A stretch of 61,287 nt of DNA from the NCBI RefSeq assembly GCF_900130015.1, contig NZ_FQXS01000003.1, positions 182,341 to 243,627 of the forward strand. The letters are read 5' to 3'. This document shows, piece after piece, positions 42,741 through 50,799 of the stretch. Below the pieces are notes generated by a model. That model saw nothing but the letters and a program-made list of their open reading frames with translations, was not told where the DNA came from and searched no databases. The position numbers and the translations under genes are program-made. Each line of letters starts with the position of its first letter. The first letter of the stretch is position 1. Source of the DNA: Desulfofustis glycolicus DSM 9705 (GTDB lineage Bacteria > Desulfobacterota > Desulfobulbia > Desulfobulbales > Desulfocapsaceae).

Positions 42741-42862
42741 CTGGTGTCGGTTTTTATATACCTGAGAAGTGTAATGCGCAACCAGATCTTGTCACCCCTT
42801 TTTTGCGTTTCACCGCAAGCATGGGCGGCGCTGGCGCCTCATTGGCGGGATTGGTACGATCG

Positions 42863-42878
42863 TGGCACCGCTTTGGCA
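42863..42878 (+). promoter_or_regulatory. Weak sigma-54-like motif upstream of the small protein gene
   Basis: TGGCACCGCTTTGGCA has GG and GC 12 bases apart as in -24/-12 promoters but departs from the consensus at two positions. The 42574-42988 gap otherwise holds the MITE-like element and the GGGGGA ribosome-binding site of the next gene. Confidence 0.3.
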
Positions 42879-42988
42879 GCCGGCAGGCAAAATGATACTG
42901 GAATTTCTCCAATAATGCGTTATTGATTAAAGAAGTCGTCTAACGACACGGGACGGTAATCGGAAAATTCCAACACGAAGGGGGACCC

Positions 42989-43171
42989 ATGAGAATCACA
43001 CTCGACAAGACACTGGTGGAACTAAAACCCGAAAGCCCTCAGGAAGTCAAGGAGCTCGACGCCCTCTGGAAAGTGATCATCGATTGCGTTAAAACCAATA
43101 AAAAGCTGGTCCCGATCGGAGAATACCTGCCCGGCGAGAAAGAAATCGCCCGTTTCAACATCGAAGACTGA
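42989..43171 (+). CDS. Small hypothetical protein with own terminator
   Basis: The 60-residue acidic protein (MRITLDKTLVELKPESPQEV... LWKVIIDCVKTNKKLVPIGEY) is predicted mainly helical with one Cys. GGGGGA precedes the ATG and a strong rho-independent terminator follows, so it is a real monocistronic gene. No family recognised. Confidence 0.7.
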   Translation: MRITLDKTLVELKPESPQEVKELDALWKVIIDCVKTNKKLVPIGEYLPGEKEIARFNIED

Positions 43172-43215
43172 TCCCTCCACCGTCCGCAGTTCCGCTCAAC
43201 GGGCGAGTTTTTCAG

Positions 43216-43263
43216 CTCCCCGGCCGGTGCTACCGATCTTTCCGGCCGGGGAGTTCTTTTTCG
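43216..43263 (+). terminator. Rho-independent terminator after the 60-residue protein gene
   Basis: CTCCCCGGCCGG and CCGGCCGGGGAG make a perfect 12-bp stem with a 14-base loop, followed by TTCTTTTT. Confidence 0.9.
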
Positions 43264-43387
43264 TTGCCGCATCTCTACGCATCGGGTATGCAGGATATCC
43301 GGTGCCAAGCGACAGTTCCCGGCGGCCGGCACCATGGCGCCACTTTCGGTGCCGGATCTGGTGCCGGGCAAAGAGGATCTCTCAGGC

Positions 43388-44167
43388 ATGGACGTTTCCG
43401 TCACCCTCTCCGGCGATATCTTCATCCTGCTCTTTTTCGTCGGTCTCGTCTCCGGACTGGTCGACTCGATCGCCGGCGGTGGAGGACTGATCGCTCTCCC
43501 GGTCCTGCTTTTCATCGGTCTGCCGCCCCAGGTCGCCCTAGGAACCAACAAACTGCAAGGGACCTTCGGCGCCTTTTCCGCCTCCTTTAATTTCGTCAGG
43601 AAACGACTCGTGGACCCAAGGGAGTGCACGACTGGCATCGTCTGTACGCTGATCGGCGCCGCCGCCGGCGCCCTGCTCGTCCAGATCATCGATCCGGCAA
43701 TCATTGAACCGCTCATCCCGATCCTGTTGTTTCTTGTGTTTCTCTACACCTTGCTGTCCCGACACCTTGGCTATGTCGATCGAACAGCGCGAATGAACCA
43801 GACACCGTTTTATATCCTGTTCGGTCTCGGTCTCGGCTTCTACGACGGTTTTTTCGGTCCCGGGACCGGCTCGTTCTGGGCGTTTGCGCTGATGATCCTG
43901 CTCGGTTTCAACATGGTCAAGGCGACCGGCGTCACCAAGGTCATGAACTTCACCAGCAACATCGCATCTCTGGCACTGTTCGTCATCGGCGGCAACATCG
44001 TCTACTCGATCGGCTTGACCATGGCAGCCGGGCAACTCATCGGCGGCCGGATCGGCTCCTCTCTGGCCATCACCAACGGTGCCCGTATCATCCGGCCGAT
44101 CTACTTGGCCATCGTTTTCCTGACTATCGTCAGGCTGCTCTGGACAAGAGTGATTACAGGAGGCTGA
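43388..44167 (+). CDS. TSUP (TauE/SafE) family permease
   Basis: The 259-residue membrane protein has about eight helices. The repeated motif G-L-V-D-S-I-A-G-G-G-G-L near residue 23 and GLGFYDGFFGPGTGSFW in the second half are diagnostic of the sulfite/organosulfonate exporter family (YfcA type). Substrate unknown; sulfite or sulfoacetate-like compounds are typical. The start at MDVSVT is preferred over an upstream ATG without a ribosome site. Its stop lies 3 bp before ybaK. Confidence 0.88.
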   Translation: MDVSVTLSGDIFILLFFVGLVSGLVDSIAGGGGLIALPVLLFIGLPPQVALGTNKLQGTFGAFSASFNFVRKRLVDPRECTTGIVCTLIGAAAGALLVQIIDPAIIEPLIPILLFLVFLYTLLSRHLGYVDRTARMNQTPFYILFGLGLGFYDGFFGPGTGSFWAFALMILLGFNMVKATGVTKVMNFTSNIASLALFVIGGNIVYSIGLTMAAGQLIGGRIGSSLAITNGARIIRPIYLAIVFLTIVRLLWTRVITGG

Positions 44168-44170
44168 ACA

Positions 44171-44635
44171 ATGACCCCGGCGGTCAATGAATTGAAAAGA
44201 AAAAAAATCGCCTTCACTCTCCACTCCTACGACCACGATCCGAAACATCCCTCATACGGACTGGAGGCGGCCGAAAAACTGGGTATCGCTCCAGACCTGG
44301 TGTTCAAAACGCTGGTCATCCAACTCGACGACGGCCGACTGGCCGTGGCCGTGCTGCCGGTTTCAACGCAGCTCAATCTGAAGAAAACGGCCGCGGCCTG
44401 CGGCTGCAAGAAAGCGGTAATGGCCGACAAAGCAATGGTGGAAAAAACCACCGGCTATGTTCTCGGAGGAGTCAGTCCGCTCGGCCAGAAAAAACGACTG
44501 ACAACCGTCATCGACGCATCGGCCGCCGACCATTCGACCATACTGATCAGCGGCGGCCGGCGCGGCCTCGATATTGAGATCAGCCCGGCCGATCTCGCCA
44601 GTCTGACCGGTGGCCGCTTGCTCCAGGTGACCTAG
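44171..44635 (+). CDS. ybaK: Cys-tRNA(Pro)/Cys-tRNA(Cys) deacylase
   Basis: The 154-residue YbaK/EbsC protein hydrolyses mischarged Cys-tRNA(Pro). The conserved lysine is in DLVFKTLVIQ; LPVSTQLNLKKTAAA, GYVLGGVSPLGQKK and GRRGLDIEISPADL are family landmarks. It is co-transcribed with the TSUP permease gene. A REP-like repeat follows. Confidence 0.93.
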   Translation: MTPAVNELKRKKIAFTLHSYDHDPKHPSYGLEAAEKLGIAPDLVFKTLVIQLDDGRLAVAVLPVSTQLNLKKTAAACGCKKAVMADKAMVEKTTGYVLGGVSPLGQKKRLTTVIDASAADHSTILISGGRRGLDIEISPADLASLTGGRLLQVT

Positions 44636-44707
44636 CCGTCGACACGGGCCTCAAACAGAGCCACGGCCAGCTGGACCAAGGGAATACTGGTAGGCACCGC
44701 CGGAGGA

Positions 44708-44803
44708 GGGCTGGTCGATTCTGCCGGAGGCTGCATCGCGAAGGCCCGGCTGGACGGAGAATCAGGCCGCAGCGCAGCAGCCGTAGGCAGAACCGACCAG
44801 CCC
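44708..44803 (+). repeat. REP/BIME-like repeat, short copy
   Basis: GGGCTGGTCGATTCTGCC and an inverted GGCAGAACCGACCAGCCC bound a 96-bp copy. The paired changes in both arms (TCGA/TCGG against the other copies) keep the stem, which supports selection for the hairpin. Confidence 0.8.
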
Positions 44804-44844
44804 GGCGCCAACACCCCCTGATCCAAAGCGTTGGAAGTTAGCGG

Positions 44845-44866
44845 GGGACAGGTTAAAGCCTGTCCC
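44845..44866. repeat. GGGACAGG palindrome, second copy
   Basis: GGGACAGG/CCTGTCCC arms around TTAAAG, within a ~38-base block shared with 36705-36738. It ends 4 bases before the stop of cooC. Confidence 0.7.
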
Positions 44867-44870
44867 GCCG

Positions 44871-45647
44871 TTATTTGAGACTTAGCAGCTGTTCCGCCGC
44901 CTCGTGCAGCTGGCGCGGCGCCTCGGCGATCTGTTCAAAGGGGCGGCGGCCCTGGCGGTCGGCCTGGACGATCTCGTCGTTTTCCGGCAGAAAGCCGATG
45001 ATCTGATAATCCGGCAACGCTTCCCTGATCAGTGCTTCATCTTCTTCGTCCCTGACGCGATTGCCGAGCACGAGAATTCGCTTGATACCGATGTCATGAC
45101 CGAGTCTGCGAATGGTTTCGGCCGCCGCCCGACTCCGCGCACCGGGATTGACGACAATCACCAGGGCATCGACTGAAGCGGACGTGGCCCGGCCGAGGTG
45201 TTCGACCCCGGCCTCCATGTCCATGATCACGACATCGTCGCGAAACAGTACGAGGTGAGTCATCAACGCCTTGAGGATGGTGCTTTCCGGACAGATACAG
45301 CCGGAACCGCCGCTTTTCACGGTCCCCATGACGAGCAACTTGACCCCGTCACGCTCGCGGGAAAAGCGGTCCGGAATATCGTCAACCTTCGGGTTCAGCG
45401 TAAAAAAACCGCCCATGGTGCCCGGTTCGGCGCCGGTCCGCTCAGCGATCAGCTCGCGCAACTCGGCAATCGGGGTAATCGGCTCCCCCCCTTCGATACC
45501 GAGCGCGGCAGCCAGGTTAGCCACTGGATCGGCATCAATGGCGATCACCTTGTTTGCCGGATCAACGGCCAGCGCCCTGGCCAGCAACGCGGCAACAGTA
45601 GTCTTGCCGACCCCGCCCTTGCCGCCTATTGCAATCTTCAGTCCCAT
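44871..45647 (-). CDS. cooC: CooC-type nickel-insertion ATPase
   Basis: The 258-residue MinD-like ATPase matures Ni in CO dehydrogenase/acetyl-CoA synthase. The deviant Walker A GGKGGVGKTT is at residues 8-17; VIAIDADPVANLA follows. SGCICPE holds the CxC metal site, and VIMDMEAGVEHLGR and VLGNRVRDEED complete the pattern. It lies about 480 bp after acsE on the same strand with one small gene between, separated by a terminator, so it may have its own promoter. Confidence 0.94.
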   Translation of the reverse strand: MGLKIAIGGKGGVGKTTVAALLARALAVDPANKVIAIDADPVANLAAALGIEGGEPITPIAELRELIAERTGAEPGTMGGFFTLNPKVDDIPDRFSRERDGVKLLVMGTVKSGGSGCICPESTILKALMTHLVLFRDDVVIMDMEAGVEHLGRATSASVDALVIVVNPGARSRAAAETIRRLGHDIGIKRILVLGNRVRDEEDEALIREALPDYQIIGFLPENDEIVQADRQGRRPFEQIAEAPRQLHEAAEQLLSLK

Positions 45648-45706
45648 CTCAATTCATCCCCTGTTCCACCGTGGTGGTGCGCTCTGTATCCTGGCGACCC
45701 GATATG

Positions 45707-46006
45707 TCAGACAGTTTCACCGTGACGGTCAACGATCTTGCCGTTGCTGTCGACGAAGGCGACGGTAAAACCGTTTTTCTTGGCATCGGCGGTCAACTCG
45801 TCGATATGGACCGCCTGAATTTCATACTTGTGCCCTTTCTGCCGCGGCAAGTTCAGATAACAATCATCAGCCGCTTCCCGGCTGATAAAGGCCGGGATGA
45901 AATCGATATCGTTTTCCTCGCTGTGCAGGCCGAGATAATGACCACTGTCGGCCTGATCGTGGACAATTACCCACACCCAGCCTTCGGTATGCTTGTTTTC
46001 CACCAT
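45707..46006 (-). CDS. Hypothetical protein between acsE and cooC
   Basis: The 99-residue soluble protein (GWVWVIVHDQADSGHYLGLHSEENDIDFIPAFISREAADDCYL, then a basic segment and FVDSNGKIVDRHGE) has no recognised family. It is acidic, with several His and Asp. It sits 59 bp before cooC on the same strand and after the acs terminator, so it is probably co-transcribed with cooC. Confidence 0.65.
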   Translation of the reverse strand: MVENKHTEGWVWVIVHDQADSGHYLGLHSEENDIDFIPAFISREAADDCYLNLPRQKGHKYEIQAVHIDELTADAKKNGFTVAFVDSNGKIVDRHGETV

Positions 46007-46073
46007 GTTCGTCTCCCGTTACGCAGTATCCGCCGATCGTTTACCTATCTTACGGACCAAGGTAATCACGAAC

Positions 46074-46108
46074 AAAAAAAATAGCCCCATTCTTTTCGGG
46101 AATGGGGC
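46074..46108 (-). terminator. Rho-independent terminator of the acs operon
   Basis: On the minus strand GCCCCATTC and GAATGGGGC form a 9-bp stem with a 7-base loop, followed by a run of eight T. It lies 22 bases after the acsE stop. Confidence 0.92.
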
Positions 46109-46129
46109 CGGGTTTGCGAAGTGAATAAA

Positions 46130-47020
46130 TCAGATGTCCAGGTAGGAATCGGAGAACAGCGTCTCGCCCATAATCACCTTGACCGTTTTGACATAGTCGC
46201 CGAGTTCCTTGTCCAGTGTGGAAGGATCAGGGGCGGTGCCATCCATCGCCTGGTGTACGATATCGACGATTTCCGGCCGCTTGCCCTTGGCCACTGCGGT
46301 CAGGTTGGTATCGAGCGGGTCACTGATTACCGCTTTCATGCCGTAGCGCTCGAGCATGACCATATAGGTGGTATTGAGGATGGGACGCAGCTGTACCGGC
46401 GGGCCGTTGGAGATATTGGACAGGCCGCAGGTACTCATCGCACCGGGGGCGATATCTTCGAGCATCATCTGGAAATTGAGCAGGCTGACACATTGCGCCT
46501 GCTGGATATTGACCGGGGTCACGATGCCGTCCACCCAGATTTTCTCGTTCGGGATGCCCGCTTCGTTGGCGGCATAGAGCAACTCGACACAGAGTGCCGC
46601 CCGCTCGTTTTCGTCACGGGGCAATCCGTCCGGTCCCCAGAGCAGGGCAACGATATCGGCCTCGTACTTGGCCGCCATCGGCAGCATCACTTCGTAGCGT
46701 TCGGCCCGGGCCATAATCGAGTTGACGATATGGGGCTTGCTCACCGGTTTGAGGACCTTGAGTCCTTCTTCGATCGCCGCGATATTGCTGGTATCCAGCA
46801 GGATCGGCAGATCGGGCACAACCTCCTGAACCACCTGGCACACCCAGGGCATCAATTCGTGGCCGTCTTTTTTTGCCGGCCCCAGGTTGATATCGATATA
46901 ATCCATGCCGAGTTTTTTCTGCTCGAGGGCCTCTTCCTGAATCGGCTTGGGATCGCGCTCCTTGAACGCCGTTCCAATTTTCTTGGAAATGACGTTGAGG
47001 CTTTCACCGAATAAAATCAT
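46130..47020 (-). CDS. acsE: Methyltetrahydrofolate:corrinoid/iron-sulfur protein methyltransferase
   Basis: The 296-residue TIM-barrel pterin-binding protein moves the methyl group from methyl-THF to Co(I) of the corrinoid protein. It has FGESLNVISKKIG at the N-terminus, GMDYIDINLGPAKKDG (pterin-binding Asp/Asn), PILLDTSNIAAIEEGL and STCGLSNISNGPP. It is last in the acs operon, followed by a terminator. Confidence 0.95.
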   Translation of the reverse strand: MILFGESLNVISKKIGTAFKERDPKPIQEEALEQKKLGMDYIDINLGPAKKDGHELMPWVCQVVQEVVPDLPILLDTSNIAAIEEGLKVLKPVSKPHIVNSIMARAERYEVMLPMAAKYEADIVALLWGPDGLPRDENERAALCVELLYAANEAGIPNEKIWVDGIVTPVNIQQAQCVSLLNFQMMLEDIAPGAMSTCGLSNISNGPPVQLRPILNTTYMVMLERYGMKAVISDPLDTNLTAVAKGKRPEIVDIVHQAMDGTAPDPSTLDKELGDYVKTVKVIMGETLFSDSYLDI

Positions 47021-47117
47021 ATGCTCTCTCCTTTCATGATGGTCGAAAATAGCAGCAACCGAACTACACGCCCGGTGCCTGAATCGCCGCCCGACACCGG
47101 GCGCCGGCCGCTCTTCG

Positions 47118-48458
47118 CTAGCGCGCCTTCAAAAAGCCGGGAAGATGGGCAGCCTCCCGCGGTCCGACGGTGATGGTCCAGCCGGGCAATTCCTCCTCGA
47201 CATCGGCAACGATGGAAGCGGCATACCCGGGAATGATCAGTTCGGTGTGCTTCACCTTGTCGGCAATACCGGACTTCTTGACAAAGAGGCCGACATCGTC
47301 GCCGCTAAACTTGCCGGCGGCCCAGGCGGTCAATACCGAGAGTCCTTCGGAATCCTTGATCAGCAGCCATGACGATACCTTGCTCGCCTCTATCTCACCG
47401 GACACGATGAAGTACGTCAGCGCAAAGTTGGTAGTGACCAGAACCGGAGAATTCTCATCCGGGGTGCCGATCTCGTAGATGCCCTCGGTGACTGTCATCG
47501 GCCGCTGCGGATCGGTGTAGATATTGAGCCGCTCGAGCAGCAATGGGAACAGCGCTTCAGTGGTCAGGTTGGAGAGGACGACAATACCACCATATTTGGA
47601 GATATACATGCCGGCGACCAACGCTTCCATGTCGGTATTGCCGGCCATCTCGCACGGAAAGGCGATGGTCGGGAATCCAAGCGCCCGATTACCGTCCTTC
47701 AGCGCCGCCCGGCGCAGCGCGATCATATCCTCGATCCCTTGCTTCACCTCGCGGGAACCAGGGTCGAGCACCAGGTCTTTGAGCCCCATGCCGGTCAAGG
47801 TGGTGGTCAATTCGACCAAACCGTCAATGGAATCGGCCTTGACGGCCAGGGGCAGGTTGTTGTCCAGGGCCAATTTGCCAATCGCCTCGACGTTGGCCGC
47901 TGTCGCCGCATAGAGCAGTGGCCGCTTGAAGCCGCAGGCGGCAACCGCCGCTTCCATCACGGCAGCATCCTCGCTCATCAGGATGATATTGAATTCCGAG
48001 GTTTCGGCAACCTGTTTGGCCACGGCGGCAAAGGCCGCAGCGTCTCCGCTGACGTCCTTGACCGCTACCAGCTCCGGCCGCAGATTAAGCCCGACCCGCT
48101 CATACTGCAGCGCATGCCAGTCTGTGAGGGTTTTCGCTACGTCGTCCGCCGCCGTATCGGCGGTGATCAGACCGGCGATCAGGGTTGGGTTATAGAACGT
48201 CTTCTCGTGCCGATACAAGACCGTCTCTCCGCCGGTCTTGGCCGCCCTGACCCCTTTGCCCAATGCCACCTGACGGATCGGCGGGGCGGCAGCCTCTTCC
48301 AGCTGCGCCCGAGCCTCGTCGGAGACGTATGGACAAGAGTCAAGTTCCGCCTTGCCCGATGCCAGGTTCATGGCAAAGGCAAGACATGTCGGCACCCCGC
48401 ACTCCTTGCAGTTCGTTTTCGGCAGGAGCTTGAATATTTGCATTCCTGTTAATGCCAT
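47118..48458 (-). CDS. acsC: Corrinoid/iron-sulfur protein, large subunit
   Basis: The 446-residue subunit binds a [4Fe-4S] cluster through LPKTNCKECGVPTCLAFA... LDSCPY at the N-terminus. A TIM-barrel domain (about 90-320) and a cobamide-binding C-terminal domain follow (GKFSGDDVGLFVKKSGI... LIIPGYAA... LPGWTITVGPREA). It carries methyl groups between AcsE and AcsB together with AcsD. The start at MALTGMQ is preceded by GAGGAG. Confidence 0.95.
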   Translation of the reverse strand: MALTGMQIFKLLPKTNCKECGVPTCLAFAMNLASGKAELDSCPYVSDEARAQLEEAAAPPIRQVALGKGVRAAKTGGETVLYRHEKTFYNPTLIAGLITADTAADDVAKTLTDWHALQYERVGLNLRPELVAVKDVSGDAAAFAAVAKQVAETSEFNIILMSEDAAVMEAAVAACGFKRPLLYAATAANVEAIGKLALDNNLPLAVKADSIDGLVELTTTLTGMGLKDLVLDPGSREVKQGIEDMIALRRAALKDGNRALGFPTIAFPCEMAGNTDMEALVAGMYISKYGGIVVLSNLTTEALFPLLLERLNIYTDPQRPMTVTEGIYEIGTPDENSPVLVTTNFALTYFIVSGEIEASKVSSWLLIKDSEGLSVLTAWAAGKFSGDDVGLFVKKSGIADKVKHTELIIPGYAASIVADVEEELPGWTITVGPREAAHLPGFLKAR

Positions 48459-48539
48459 CGGTGTTCTCTCCTCTTCTGTTTTTCGGGACAAAAAACAGGA
48501 CCGGCCGCTCACAGTGCGGCCGGTCAGGGCCCGTTATTG

Positions 48540-50753
48540 TTAGCTGATCAATGACTCCATGTTCAGGGCCGGATGTCCTTTTTCCTGGAGGAACGGCAGA
48601 ATCTCGTCTTCGGTTATACCGACGGTTTCATCGGCAATCATATCGGCGAGATTCTCTACGCCCATCTCCTTGCCGCGGGCGTTGAGCCGGTCATAGATCT
48701 CATCCTTGAGGCTCTTGGGCATCCAGACGACGCGAAGCAGGCCGCCATCACCAAGGATGAATTTCTTCTGAGTGACATTGAACTTGGAGTGGCCGACAAA
48801 GCCCGGCGAGGCAGCACCGCCACCCATGACACCGGCCAGCGTGGTGAACTTCATGCCGCACGGCGTCTCACCGGCATAATCGCGGTTGACCGTCATGACG
48901 CCGTTGCAGGACGGCAGCATCGCAGCGATGCACTCGCAGCAGCCGCAGGTGGTCATCGGTGCATGCACCATGGAGTAGAAGTTGTAGGTCTCGTGGGCCC
49001 CTTTCGACGCCTGCTTGAGAAATTCATCGACACCCTCGAAGCGGCCGAGTTTGGGGTCGAGGACCTTACCCTTCTTGATCGGCTGGTTTGGGCCGGTCGG
49101 ATTGATCTCGAAAGAAGCCTTGCAGTCCATCCAGTTATAGGCGCCGCACAGGCCGGTCCGCTCCGGGCTGACCGTGCAGACATGGCTCGGCGCAAAAGAC
49201 TGGCAGAGCGTGCAGGAGTAGAAGGTATCGACATCCTCGTCGGTCATCTTGTCGACCCGTTCGTCACGGTGCTTGTACTCGGCCCGGGCCCGCTCGGTCA
49301 GTTTGTCGACATCTTCCTTCTTGGAATAGAGCGTTATCTGGACCTTGTCGAGAATCTTCTGGAATTCCTGGTGGAACTTGGCGTGCAGGACGATGCCGAG
49401 ATGCTTGAGCGAAAAACCCTTCTCGACGGCACCCTTGCTGACCCGAACCCAGGAGATGTCCCGTTGGCCGATGTGCATGACGCCCTGGATGTAGTTGATC
49501 AGATGATGGATCTGGCGTTCCAGGATCGGCTCGAAATCTTCCTGAAATTCCCGGCCGGCGATCTGTACGTAGATGCCGAGGGGCAGGGTGTCGCCTTCCT
49601 TCAGGTCGGCGATATCCGGGCCGACCACCTCCACTTTGCCGTCTTCGATCTCCTTCATGTCGGCCATCTTGACCAACTCGGTACACTGCGTCTTACCGCC
49701 GCCCATCTGGCAGTAGAGATCGCCACCACGGACACGCTCGCCCTCGAAGGCCGGACCGAAAGCCAATGGGATGTCGATTTCGGTGATATTGATCTTCAGT
49801 CCGCGGACCTCGACGGACTTCTGGCAGATCTCGTCATGCGGCACGTTGGCGACCACATGTTCATAGGTGCAGATACCGGTCGGCAGGATTTCCGGGATAT
49901 CGGTATCGGCCAGGGTCGGGAAACCCCAGTTGACTGCACCGGCCGCCGCCACCGCCCATTCGGTACCGACATCACCCAGTGCGTTGACAAAGGCGAAGAT
50001 GCGGTTCTTGTTGTACATCAGCATGCGCCGATAGTCGCCCGGTTGAACACCGCCGAAGGCCATGGCGGCACGGTTGGCGAAACCGAGCGCGAAAACTGCG
50101 GAACTGATATCCGGTCCGAACGGGACGATACGGGTATTCCAGCCGATTTGCATTCCCGCCTCCAGGCACTGCTCGATGACCGTCTTACCGTTATGATTCG
50201 CAGCACAGAAGATGTAGAGGCTCTTTTTCTGGTAATCCTCGACGATCATCTTGGCGATCTCCGGGTTCGGCGCGGCACCGACGATGGCGGCAAAACCGGG
50301 CGCGGAACCGTCGACGAACTCGACGCCGCGCTTACGGAGAATGGTATCATCGGCCGGGCCGACCCAGATCTTGCCGGCATCGATATCGGGATCCTCGGTG
50401 AACGTGTAGAATTCCGGTTCTCGCAGAATGCGCAGCGCCTCCTTGACCTCATAGGCGAAAATCCCGGCCATACCCGCATCGAGCAGCGGTCCGAGATAGG
50501 GCAGGTGATTCTGGCCTTTGACATGGGGCGGCAACAGACCGCGGGCGAATTCCAGCGGTTTTCTGAGGTCTTCCAGTGTCTCACACTTCATACCGGTCAG
50601 CGAGTAGATAACCGGCAGATAATAGGCGGTATTGCCGAAACCGATCTTGGTGGCGGCATCCTGGGATGCGAGTGCTTTCTCCAACTCACCTTCGACCTGC
50701 GACACGACCTTGTAGCCGCCTTGTATCGCTGCAAAAGCTACTAATCTTGACAT
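48540..50753 (-). CDS. acsB: CO-methylating acetyl-CoA synthase
   Basis: The 737-residue enzyme condenses methyl, CO and CoA to acetyl-CoA. The A-cluster cysteines are in CTLCQSFAPSHVC, GLCGAYNWMDC and further downstream in the family pattern; GCCECIAAMLPSCNG and a C-terminal KLN-type region follow. The N-terminal ~310-residue CODH-contacting domain is present, so this is the bacterial (not archaeal CdhC) form. It is flanked by acsA and acsC, as in acetogens and sulfate reducers. Confidence 0.96.
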   Translation of the reverse strand: MSRLVAFAAIQGGYKVVSQVEGELEKALASQDAATKIGFGNTAYYLPVIYSLTGMKCETLEDLRKPLEFARGLLPPHVKGQNHLPYLGPLLDAGMAGIFAYEVKEALRILREPEFYTFTEDPDIDAGKIWVGPADDTILRKRGVEFVDGSAPGFAAIVGAAPNPEIAKMIVEDYQKKSLYIFCAANHNGKTVIEQCLEAGMQIGWNTRIVPFGPDISSAVFALGFANRAAMAFGGVQPGDYRRMLMYNKNRIFAFVNALGDVGTEWAVAAAGAVNWGFPTLADTDIPEILPTGICTYEHVVANVPHDEICQKSVEVRGLKINITEIDIPLAFGPAFEGERVRGGDLYCQMGGGKTQCTELVKMADMKEIEDGKVEVVGPDIADLKEGDTLPLGIYVQIAGREFQEDFEPILERQIHHLINYIQGVMHIGQRDISWVRVSKGAVEKGFSLKHLGIVLHAKFHQEFQKILDKVQITLYSKKEDVDKLTERARAEYKHRDERVDKMTDEDVDTFYSCTLCQSFAPSHVCTVSPERTGLCGAYNWMDCKASFEINPTGPNQPIKKGKVLDPKLGRFEGVDEFLKQASKGAHETYNFYSMVHAPMTTCGCCECIAAMLPSCNGVMTVNRDYAGETPCGMKFTTLAGVMGGGAASPGFVGHSKFNVTQKKFILGDGGLLRVVWMPKSLKDEIYDRLNARGKEMGVENLADMIADETVGITEDEILPFLQEKGHPALNMESLIS

Positions 50754-50799
50754 GCTATCCTCCTTTATTCAGGATTGACTCCCCTGCAGATGCGTATGC

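Noticed and set aside
48573-50744. 723-codon open frame on the plus strand opposite acsB
   Set aside because: Antisense shadow produced by codon bias; acsB has all family motifs.
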